This document shows positions 6,487 through 13,416 of a stretch of DNA of 14,860 bases, in pieces. Source of the DNA: Candidatus Dojkabacteria bacterium (lineage in GTDB: Bacteria > Patescibacteriota > Dojkabacteria > GCA-002793355); assembly GCA_015489555.1 (NCBI GenBank), contig WFZN01000013.1, forward strand, positions 1-14,860. Direction: 5' to 3'. A model generated the notes under the pieces. It did no database searches. It had not been told where the DNA came from and saw only the letters and a list, made by a program, of their open reading frames with translations. Position 1 is the stretch's first letter; the number at the start of each line of letters is the position of its first letter. The position numbers and the translations under genes were made by a program.

Positions 6487-7806
6487 TTAATCTGGGGCAT
6501 TTTTAAGTTGGGTTTCTAAAAATACATTAAATTCTTTAGCAAATTCTAATGGTAGATTGGCAATTATGTCTGTTATAAACCCAGAAACAATTATGTTTTT
6601 GGCTTTAAAAGGCGTAAAGCCACGGCTTTGTAAAAAGAATAACCGTTTTGAGTCAACCTTTGAGATACTTGCCTCATGATAAATTTTAGAAGTTGTGTTG
6701 TAAACCCTGTTTACGGGAATAGTTCCAGCTTTGCATTTTTCTCCAAACATTAAAGCATCACAGGTTACGTTTGACACGCTGTGTTGTGCGTCTTTAGAGA
6801 TGTGTATTAAGCCTCTGTAATTGTTAATGCCTTCATTTTTGCTTATAGCCTTTGTGATTACTATACTTTTGGTTTTTGGAGCAAGGTGAATCATTTTAGT
6901 ACCAGTATCTTGAAATTGATTAGTATCAGCAATAGCTAAGCTGTAAATTGCGCCTGTGGCGTTTTTGCCTTTTAGTATACAACTTGGATACTTCATTGTA
7001 ACTTTGCTACCTGCATTTACATCAACCCATATCATTTTGGCGTTTTCCTCAACTTGGGCGCGTTTTGTAACAAGATTATAAACATTATGACTCCAGTTTT
7101 GTAATGTAGAGTATTTAACCTTTGCACCTTTTTTAACAAAGATCTCAACAACCGCAGCATGTAAACTGTAGTTTTTCTCAAGGGGAGCGGTACAACCTTC
7201 TATGTATTCTACTTCTGAGCCTTCATCTGCGATTATTAATGTGCGTTCAAATTGGCCTGTGCCGTATTTTGAGATTCTAAAAAAGGCATGAAGAGGTAAA
7301 CTTACTTTTACACCGGGAGGTACGTATATAAAGCTTCCTCCTGACCAAACAGCTGTGTTTAAGGCTGCAAATTTATTGTCAGTATAAGGGACTAGTTTAC
7401 CAAAGTATTGTTTAAATAAGTCCTCGTGTTCCTTTAGTCCAGTATCTGTATCTAAAAAGATCACACCTTGGGATTCTAGTTGTTCTTTTAAAGAGCCATA
7501 TATTACGGAGGAGTCATATTGTAGTTTTACTCCGGCTAAAAATTCACGTTCTGCTTGGGGAATCCCTATTTTTTCAAAGTATTCTTTTAATTCTTTGGGT
7601 ACTTGATCCCACGTACGTAAGGGTTGCCGAGTTACGGGTTTAAACCAGATAATTTCGTTAAAATCTATATCAAGAGGTGGTCCCCACGTTGGCATAGGGC
7701 GTTTTTTAAAATGCTCAAAGGCTTTAAGGCGAAGTTCTAGCATCCATCTTGGTTCATTTTTAAAACGGCTAATCTTGTAGATTGTTTTCTCAGTTAAGGC
7801 TGGCAT
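6487..7806 (-). CDS. sufB: Fe-S cluster assembly scaffold SufB
   Basis: This 439-residue protein is a full-length SufB, the scaffold on which nascent Fe-S clusters form within SufBC2D. Recognisable family segments are the N-terminal helical region (EPRWMLELRLKAF, 18-30; MPTWGPPLDIDF, 38-49), VPPGVKVSLPLHAFFRI (162-178), EGCTAP (203-208), the beta-helix core with MKYPSCILKG including C276, DTGTKMIHLAP (300-310), RGLIHI (331-336), and the C-terminal CDALMFGEKCKAGTIP with C349 and C358, YHEASISK with H377, and FLQSRGF. C276 and C358/H377 are likely equivalents of the sulfur-acceptor and cluster-binding residues described in E. coli SufB; the exact alignment is inferred. It lies 25 bases after sufC, with no Shine-Dalgarno, so is probably co-transcribed. 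Confidence 0.96.
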   Translation of the reverse strand: MPALTEKTIYKISRFKNEPRWMLELRLKAFEHFKKRPMPTWGPPLDIDFNEIIWFKPVTRQPLRTWDQVPKELKEYFEKIGIPQAEREFLAGVKLQYDSSVIYGSLKEQLESQGVIFLDTDTGLKEHEDLFKQYFGKLVPYTDNKFAALNTAVWSGGSFIYVPPGVKVSLPLHAFFRISKYGTGQFERTLIIADEGSEVEYIEGCTAPLEKNYSLHAAVVEIFVKKGAKVKYSTLQNWSHNVYNLVTKRAQVEENAKMIWVDVNAGSKVTMKYPSCILKGKNATGAIYSLAIADTNQFQDTGTKMIHLAPKTKSIVITKAISKNEGINNYRGLIHISKDAQHSVSNVTCDALMFGEKCKAGTIPVNRVYNTTSKIYHEASISKVDSKRLFFLQSRGFTPFKAKNIIVSGFITDIIANLPLEFAKEFNVFLETQLKNAPD

Positions 7807-7831
7807 TGTACAAAAGATAAACTGGTTTACG

Positions 7832-8656
7832 TTAGATTCTCTCGTAACCGTTGTTAATAATGTATTCTACAAGGTCTGCTCCTCCTGTTTTAGCAACAGT
7901 TTTGTTTTTAAGCACCACGGCTTTGTCAGGTTTTAAAAGGTTTACAATTCTAAAATTATGACTTACAACTATCGCAGAAAGATTGTACTCTTCAAGATAT
8001 TCTTTAATTAGCCCAAAAATTAAGCGTTCTGAGTCAATATCAAGGCCTGAATCAAGTTCATCAAGCATTAAAAGGTACGGTTTATAAAGTAACATGGTTA
8101 GTACCTCAAGGCGCTTTTTCTCACCTCCAGAATAGTCCATGTTAAGTTCTTTGTAAAGGGAATCCAAAGAGAGCTGTAGAGTTTTAAGATACGGTTTTAA
8201 TATCTTCTCAAAACGCTCTTGTGAAGTCTCACCATGCCTTAATTGGTACATATTGTAAAGAAAGTCAATGGTTTTAACCCCTGCCACATTAACAGGCTCT
8301 TGAAAAGAAAGATACAATCCAAGCCATGCGCGTTGATGGGTCAAGAGTTTAGATATGTTAATTACATCTTTGGCATTTTCTAAAAGCTTGATGAATTCTT
8401 TATCATTATAAGCATCTTTTGACACAAAGTTTTTGTCAATTCTTAATAGAATGTCACCCTCTACTGTATAAAAAGAGCTTCCCATTATCGAATTTAAAAG
8501 AGCACTTTTACCTGCACCGTTTGGGCCAAGAAGGTAAAGCACACTGTTTGTGGGTAGTGTAAAACTAATATCTGTTAATAATGATCTGTCTAGATTCTGG
8601 TGGTCAGTATTTATTAAAACTTTTAGGTTTTTGATATTAAGTTGAGATTGTTGCAT
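7832..8656 (-). CDS. sufC: Fe-S cluster assembly ATPase SufC
   Basis: This 274-residue ABC-type ATPase powers conformational change of the SufB-SufD scaffold; it is cytoplasmic and not a transporter. Walker A is GPNGAGKS (44-51), the Q-loop is LSFQEPVNVAGV with Q119 (a SufC-typical stretch), the signature is YSGGEKKRLEV (176-186), Walker B is YLLMLDELDSGLD (194-206) with the catalytic Glu at E200, and the switch histidine is H233 in VVSHN. Residues 70-108 hold a lysine/asparagine-rich stretch longer than in typical SufC of about 250 residues. It is the first gene of the minus-strand suf operon and has a TATAAT box 6 bases before its ATG. No sufS, sufE or sufU is present in the window. Confidence 0.96.
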   Translation of the reverse strand: MQQSQLNIKNLKVLINTDHQNLDRSLLTDISFTLPTNSVLYLLGPNGAGKSALLNSIMGSSFYTVEGDILLRIDKNFVSKDAYNDKEFIKLLENAKDVINISKLLTHQRAWLGLYLSFQEPVNVAGVKTIDFLYNMYQLRHGETSQERFEKILKPYLKTLQLSLDSLYKELNMDYSGGEKKRLEVLTMLLYKPYLLMLDELDSGLDIDSERLIFGLIKEYLEEYNLSAIVVSHNFRIVNLLKPDKAVVLKNKTVAKTGGADLVEYIINNGYERI

Positions 8657-8662
8657 AGCACT

Positions 8663-8668
8663 ATTATA
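8663..8668 (-). promoter_or_regulatory. Putative -10 box of the suf operon, leaderless type
   Basis: On the minus strand a perfect TATAAT ends 6 bases before the sufC ATG. The -35 position (17-base spacing) falls on 8686-8691, which overlaps the -10 box of the divergent dsbA-like gene and does not resemble TTGACA. Confidence 0.5.
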
Positions 8669-8687
8669 ACTTGTAGATTTTATATGA

Positions 8688-8693
8688 TATACT
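8688..8693 (+). promoter_or_regulatory. Putative -10 box of the DsbA-like gene
   Basis: TATACT (one mismatch to TATAAT) within GATATACT. It lies 32 bases before the ATG at 8726, so the message would have a leader of about 25 bases, unlike the other starts here. It sits 19 bases from the divergent suf -10 box within a 69-base shared intergenic region. Confidence 0.4.
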
Positions 8694-8725
8694 AATCTAA
8701 CCTAGTAAATAAATTAATCACAGTT

Positions 8726-9601
8726 ATGACAATGGTTCAACGCAAGAAACGTACAGTAACAACATCCGTAAAGTCAAAAGCAGCTAAAGAAGCTGTAAAT
8801 AACCCCTTTAAGAAACCAATGACATTAAGCCCTGCTTTAATCTTTGATCTTATTACAATGGGGTTTATGTTACTACTATTATTAGCGGTGTTTCAAATGT
8901 TTGGTTTAACTATAAAGCAAGGCACAGCTCCCAGCAACCAAGCAAAAGAGAGTGTAAAAGATGAAAGTAGCAATAATAGTCAAGATACTAATAACGGCTC
9001 AGTGTCTGATATTGAAGGAATCGCTAAGCGTATTGAAGACCCAAAAGTCGTAAGTATTTTTAAGCTAAGAGAAAATGACTTAGTATATGGAAACAAGGAC
9101 TCAGATATTTTAGTGTTTGAGTTAATTGATTTTGAGTGCCCGTTTTGTGAACGTATTAAGGATTATCCCAAGCAAATAGTTAAGAAATATGATGCAGGTT
9201 GGGTTTATAGACATTTTACATTGTCTTTTCACGAACCCCAGGCGACACTTGAAGCAAACGCGGCTGAGTGTGTATATGAGCTTGGAGGCGCAGATGCCTT
9301 TATAAAGTTTCATGATAATATCTTAGGAGCCAAGCCTTCTAAAGATGAATTAAAGAGTTTAGCATCGCAGGTTGGGGTAGATTCAGAGAAATTTTCAAAA
9401 TGTCTTGAGGCTGAAAAGTATACAGCCAAAGCTAATCAACAAGAGAAAGAAAGTACAGAGGCTTTGGCATCTTATTTCCCAGAGGGGCTAGGTACTCCTA
9501 CAATGGTTATAACCAGCAAGAAAGACCCTAAAGCTGTATATGTAATAGTCGGCGCCGTACCGATTGATCGGGTAGAGAAAGTAATTGATAAGATCAAATA
9601 G
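8726..9601 (+). CDS. Membrane-anchored DsbA-like thiol:disulfide oxidoreductase
   Basis: A 291-residue envelope protein. Residues 1-35 are basic, 38-61 form a single membrane anchor (N-in), and 62-95 are a Ser/Asn/Gln-rich linker. The thioredoxin-fold domain follows: strand DILVFELIDFECPFC with the redox pair C138-P-F-C141, an inserted helical region (about 165-250), and the cis-proline loop GLGTPTMVI with P258. It should form or shuffle disulfides in exported proteins, as DsbA/BdbD-type proteins do. Two more cysteines (C182 in AAECVYEL and C226 in SKCLEAE) lie in the helical insertion and may form a structural disulfide. The start is ATG 8726; a second ATG two codons later is possible. The next gene starts 16 bases downstream and is likely co-transcribed. 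No dsbB or VKOR partner is in the window. Confidence 0.9.
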   Translation: MTMVQRKKRTVTTSVKSKAAKEAVNNPFKKPMTLSPALIFDLITMGFMLLLLLAVFQMFGLTIKQGTAPSNQAKESVKDESSNNSQDTNNGSVSDIEGIAKRIEDPKVVSIFKLRENDLVYGNKDSDILVFELIDFECPFCERIKDYPKQIVKKYDAGWVYRHFTLSFHEPQATLEANAAECVYELGGADAFIKFHDNILGAKPSKDELKSLASQVGVDSEKFSKCLEAEKYTAKANQQEKESTEALASYFPEGLGTPTMVITSKKDPKAVYVIVGAVPIDRVEKVIDKIK

Positions 9602-9617
9602 ATAGTTAACGCATACA

Positions 9618-10478
9618 ATGTTTAGCTTACCGTTTGACATTAAATACAAGATAGTTAGCGGAGCATTAATAGAGCTGCCGGTATGGACCATACCGAATGC
9701 CCATACGCGTCGCAAAGATTATGTTGTGCTACCGCAAAGTGGTACAGCTTGCGTGGATGAACGAACTCCTTTTACAACCCCAAGGCCCTCAGTATTCGGG
9801 GGCGATTGGGGCGTTTTAATGGCAGTGTTACATACTGGTATAAACCTGGGAATGCTTTCATCATTACGGCAAGTGGTTGACTTTGTTACATTCTTAATTC
9901 AGTATTATAAGAGATATAATCTTAAATTCTATGTACACTCAGAAAAAGGACATGCCTCACATATTGGGTGTGGCTTTACAAAGGTTGCTTTAAGACACAC
10001 AACGAGTGGGTTTATTCGTGATATTCTAGAGGATTTATATACCATATTTATATCTTCAAAGATCAGCAAACTTAAGGAAACTGTAGTTGTAGAATTGTTA
10101 GAAGGAGACCATAATGCAAGTGGAGTTATCCTTATAGATTCTATAAAGGATCCATTACTTGCAATAGCTAGAGATGTTAAGCTTAATTTGTCTAAAAAAT
10201 CTGAGCAAGTAGAGCCAAAGGTGTTTGTCGAAAACCTCGAAACTGAAAAGATGCTTGTTAAGCTTCAGGTTGCTATAATGTTAAAGTACAAACGCTTTGA
10301 TTACGAACCCTATTTATATAGGCGTATACATGCGTTAACTGCTAATACGTTAAAACGTTGGAAATTATTTACGCTTAAAGAGTTAAAAGCCGCTCCTACA
10401 TTTGACTTTTCACACGGTAAGCAGATAGGAAACAGCACTCCAATACCAGTAAAAGACTTACCTGTCTTTAAGATTTAG
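9618..10478 (+). CDS. Hypothetical protein with beta-carbonic-anhydrase-like metal motif
   Basis: A 286-residue protein without a firmly recognised family. It carries CVDER (C45, D47, R49) and, 66 residues on, HASHIGCGF with H115 and C118. These match the C-x-D-x-R and H-x-x-C-G zinc-site pattern of beta-carbonic anhydrases, with similar spacing (56 residues between Cys and His in E. coli Can, 70 here). A Gly-containing VFGGDWGVLMAVL segment follows the first motif where those enzymes have a glycine-rich loop. Other notable motifs are LLEGDHNASGVILID (160-174) and YEPYLYRRIHALT (229-241). There is no signal peptide or membrane segment. It might be a metal-binding protein of that fold; carbonic anhydrase activity is only a guess. 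It lies 16 bases after the DsbA-like gene, probably in the same operon, without a Shine-Dalgarno. Confidence 0.7.
   Translation: MFSLPFDIKYKIVSGALIELPVWTIPNAHTRRKDYVVLPQSGTACVDERTPFTTPRPSVFGGDWGVLMAVLHTGINLGMLSSLRQVVDFVTFLIQYYKRYNLKFYVHSEKGHASHIGCGFTKVALRHTTSGFIRDILEDLYTIFISSKISKLKETVVVELLEGDHNASGVILIDSIKDPLLAIARDVKLNLSKKSEQVEPKVFVENLETEKMLVKLQVAIMLKYKRFDYEPYLYRRIHALTANTLKRWKLFTLKELKAAPTFDFSHGKQIGNSTPIPVKDLPVFKI
9679..9695 (+). repeat. 17-base palindrome within a coding sequence
   Basis: CGGTATGG (9679-9686), one central A, then CCATACCG (9688-9695): perfect 8-bp dyad symmetry some 60 bases into the hypothetical gene. It has the shape of an operator but lies inside the coding sequence, so chance or codon constraint is possible. 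Confidence 0.45.
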
Positions 10479-10523
10479 CAGCCATCTTTTGGGGGGCTAC
10501 TAGTCATTATAACAGAGGTATAG

Positions 10524-10550
10524 GTTGCAATTGTGTACTACAGTTGTAAC
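10524..10550 (+). terminator. Hairpin after the hypothetical gene, possible weak terminator
   Basis: GTTGCAATTGT (10524-10534) and ACAGTTGTAAC (10540-10550) pair over 11 positions including two G-U wobbles, around a 5-base loop. The following AATGCTTTAAAACTTTTG is A/T-rich but has no clean U-run, so termination efficiency is doubtful. A second imperfect hairpin (TAGCAGCC 10476-10483 with GGCTACTA 10495-10502, one mismatch) covers the stop codon of the hypothetical gene. Confidence 0.35.
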
Positions 10551-10610
10551 AATGCTTTAAAACTTTTGCAAAAAGAACGTAAGACAAAGCCCAAGCTTAC
10601 TATTCTGATA

Positions 10611-10616
10611 TATACT
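10611..10616 (+). promoter_or_regulatory. Putative -10 box of polA, leaderless type
   Basis: TATACT (one mismatch) lies 7 bases before the polA ATG at 10624, so transcription could start at the start codon. No -35 hexamer is evident and there is no Shine-Dalgarno. Confidence 0.4.
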
Positions 10617-10623
10617 ATAAGTA

Positions 10624-13410
10624 ATGTCTAAACAGGATAATACACTTCTTTTAATAGACACCAACTCGCTAATACATAGGGCATATCACGCTTATCCTTT
10701 AACTTTAATAAATGCTAAAGGAGAACCTGTTAACGCTGTTTATGGGGTCACCTCTATGTTACTTGACGTATTATTGAAATTAAAACCCAAATATGTAATA
10801 GCTGTTTTTGATAGTAAGGGGCCAACCTTTCGGCATAAAGAGTATACAGGTTACAAGGCTCACCGCCCAAAGGCTGACTCTGAACTTAGCCATCAGTTCA
10901 AAGGGGTAAAAGAGATAATACAGGCTCTAAATATCCCGATAATAGAGGCTGAGGGATTTGAAGCAGATGACCTGATAGGAACCATTACTAAATTGTTAGA
11001 AGATGCTAAAAGGTCTAAAAAGAAAACACAAAATAAACACCCAGACAAAATACACATATTAACTAACGATAAAGATATATTTCAGCTTGTTACAGATTAT
11101 GTAAATGTATTAGCACCGTATAAGCGATTTCAGTATCTTACAAAGGTAGACGCCAACAAAGTCAAGGAGATACTGGGGGTATTACCTAAACAGGTTATTG
11201 ACTATAAGGCGTTGGTAGGAGACCCTTCTGACAATATACCAGGAGTAAAGGGAGTTGGCCCTAAAACCGCAGTGGCTTTATTACAACAGTATAAAACTCT
11301 TGAGGCAATATATAAAAATCTAGGAAAAATACAAAAACAAAAACCTGCCTTATATAGAAAACTTAGCGACGATTATCAAAATGCACAACTTAGTAAACAA
11401 CTTGCAACAATAAAACGAGATGTTCCCTTAAGGATAGATCTAGATAAAGCCTTGTTAAAAGATTTCGATATCAGACAGGCATACAACGTATTTTTAGAGT
11501 ATCAGTTTAAGAGCTTGTTGCCTAAACTATCTAAATTATACGAAACTCTAACTGGTAAAGAGATTAGCCAGAAAGTTATAACAAGAAAGCCCAGTTCTGT
11601 TTCTATCAAAAAGTTCATAGAGAAACAAAAAATGATTCAGAAGCCAGATATAAATACAATAATCTCTCTTTTACAACAAGCAAAAGATTCTAGGGGGCAA
11701 AAAAGCCTGGTGTTTGCATTTTATAACGATATGTTATATTATGGATTTATTCAGAAAGAACGTCTCGTCAAAACGGACTTTTGTCCTTCTCCTGTGGTTG
11801 GCTATAACGTACTGGGGTTAATTCGTGCCCTATTTAAAGATACCCCCAAGGGTATTTTAGAAAAGAAACTGCCAGGACTTTTTACCATATTAAACGATTT
11901 GAAACAAGTCAGTGATATCAAACTGTGCGCTTATGGTTTAATCACAGGTAGAACTTCTTACGAACTACAAGATTTATCCAACATGTATCTTAACTCTTCG
12001 GTAGATACAGAATCTATTGTTGACGTAGTGCTAAACATAGCGTTTAAACAGTATAAGCAGATACAAAACATCGATGATGAGTTCAATAAGCACTTGTTAA
12101 CGTTAACCACATTTATTGATCCGATCGTGATGGTAGCCGTAGTCCTAATGGAGCACTATGGCATATGCATAGATTTAGAAAAAGTCAAGAAATATCACCA
12201 GGTTCTTGAAGACAAACTTATGTCTCTAGAAAAAGACATATATGAGCAAGTAGGGTTTGAATTTAATGTGCGATCCAGCAAGCAGCTCGCAAGCGTACTT
12301 TTTGACGTATTAAAACTTACTCCTTCTAAAAAACGTAAAACTGGCTTTTCTACCGATATAAATACATTAACTGAACTTAAGGGCAGTCACCCTGTAATTG
12401 ATCTTTTAATTGAGTATAGAAAGCTTCAAAAGATATACAGCACTTACGTAAAACCATTTTTAGAAGGCAAATACTTTAAACATAGCGCAAAAGTAGGCTC
12501 CGGCGACGAGAAATCGCAGCTTGCTTTAATCGGTAGTGTTCAGAGGAACGATAAAACATCCGTTAACTGCAGCCGTATACATACACAATTTAATCCAATA
12601 CGTACAAGTACAGGAAGGTTTGCTTCAAGTAACCCAAACATGCAGAATTTACCAAAACGAAGTGAAGAAGGAGCAAAGGTACGGGAGTTCTTTGTGCCAT
12701 CTGCAGGAAACATATTTATATCTTTTGATTACTCCCAAATTGACTTACGTGTACTTGCTCATACAAGTCAAGATGAACACTTGATAGAAGCTTTTATTAA
12801 TGATCAAGATATACACAAGGAGACAGCTTCAAAAATTTTTAACAAACCCTATGAAGAGATCACCGATAAAGAGCGTAGAGTAGCCAAAACCATAAACTTT
12901 GGCATAGTTTATGGGATGAGTCCATACGGTTTAGCCAAGTCACTTGGTTTAGAATATCGTGAGGCCCAGATGTTTCTTGACGCGTATTTTGAGCAATTCC
13001 CAAAAGTTAAAGAGTATATGAAAAAAACAGAAGAATTTGTCATAAAACATGGCTTTGTTTTATCTTTGTTTGGAAGACGTAGATACATCTTTGGAATAAC
13101 AAGCAATAACGCGAACCGACGCCAAGCAGCTTTTAGGGAGGCGATTAATATGCCCATACAAGGTGGGAGTGACGACATAATGCGTAAGGCTATTGCTACT
13201 ATTTTAATGCAAGATGACGCAGTTAAATCGGGGATAGCAAAATTAATCCTTCAGATTCACGATGAATTGGTATTTGAGGTACCTAATAGCAAGAAGTTTA
13301 CACTTGATTGGGCCAAAGCCATAAAAAATATCATGGAAAATGTACTTGAATATCCCACAGAGTTTCGTGTACCACTAAAGGTGGAATATGAGGTAAAAGT
13401 TAGTTTATAA
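10624..13410 (+). CDS. polA: DNA polymerase I (5' nuclease and polymerase, no readable proofreading site)
   Basis: This 928-residue enzyme performs gap filling, RNA-primer removal and repair synthesis. The 5'-3' nuclease domain (1 to about 290) has its acidic ligands: D12, D63 in VFDSKG, E113/D115/D116 in EGFEADDLIG, D149/D151 in TNDKD, D200/D203 in GDPSDNIPGVKGVGPKTA. The middle domain (about 340-485) lacks the D-x-E and Y-x(3)-D exonuclease motifs, so proofreading is probably absent. The polymerase domain (about 490-928) has TSTGRFASSNPNMQNLP (661-677), motif A FDYSQIDLR (701-709, metal ligand D702), motif B RRVAKTINFGIVYGM (751-765, with K755, F759, Y763) and motif C QIHDELVFEVP (877-887, D880). 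D707 replaces the usual steric-gate Glu. A stretch of about 20 extra polar residues (roughly 618-648) precedes RIHTQFN. Length is near that of E. coli Pol I. Confidence 0.97.
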   Translation: MSKQDNTLLLIDTNSLIHRAYHAYPLTLINAKGEPVNAVYGVTSMLLDVLLKLKPKYVIAVFDSKGPTFRHKEYTGYKAHRPKADSELSHQFKGVKEIIQALNIPIIEAEGFEADDLIGTITKLLEDAKRSKKKTQNKHPDKIHILTNDKDIFQLVTDYVNVLAPYKRFQYLTKVDANKVKEILGVLPKQVIDYKALVGDPSDNIPGVKGVGPKTAVALLQQYKTLEAIYKNLGKIQKQKPALYRKLSDDYQNAQLSKQLATIKRDVPLRIDLDKALLKDFDIRQAYNVFLEYQFKSLLPKLSKLYETLTGKEISQKVITRKPSSVSIKKFIEKQKMIQKPDINTIISLLQQAKDSRGQKSLVFAFYNDMLYYGFIQKERLVKTDFCPSPVVGYNVLGLIRALFKDTPKGILEKKLPGLFTILNDLKQVSDIKLCAYGLITGRTSYELQDLSNMYLNSSVDTESIVDVVLNIAFKQYKQIQNIDDEFNKHLLTLTTFIDPIVMVAVVLMEHYGICIDLEKVKKYHQVLEDKLMSLEKDIYEQVGFEFNVRSSKQLASVLFDVLKLTPSKKRKTGFSTDINTLTELKGSHPVIDLLIEYRKLQKIYSTYVKPFLEGKYFKHSAKVGSGDEKSQLALIGSVQRNDKTSVNCSRIHTQFNPIRTSTGRFASSNPNMQNLPKRSEEGAKVREFFVPSAGNIFISFDYSQIDLRVLAHTSQDEHLIEAFINDQDIHKETASKIFNKPYEEITDKERRVAKTINFGIVYGMSPYGLAKSLGLEYREAQMFLDAYFEQFPKVKEYMKKTEEFVIKHGFVLSLFGRRRYIFGITSNNANRRQAAFREAINMPIQGGSDDIMRKAIATILMQDDAVKSGIAKLILQIHDELVFEVPNSKKFTLDWAKAIKNIMENVLEYPTEFRVPLKVEYEVKVSL

Positions 13411-13411
13411 T
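13406..13411 (+). promoter_or_regulatory. Putative -10 box of the DUF4173-like gene
   Basis: A perfect TATAAT spans the polA stop codon and ends 5 bases before the ATG at 13417. There is no clear -35 hexamer and no Shine-Dalgarno. The gene may also be read through from polA, since only 6 bases separate them. Confidence 0.4.
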
Positions 13412-13416
13412 CATAT

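Noticed and set aside
12909..13178. Minus-strand open frame opposite polA motif B.
   Set aside because: Shadow of a highly conserved polymerase region; the product resembles nothing and has unlikely composition.
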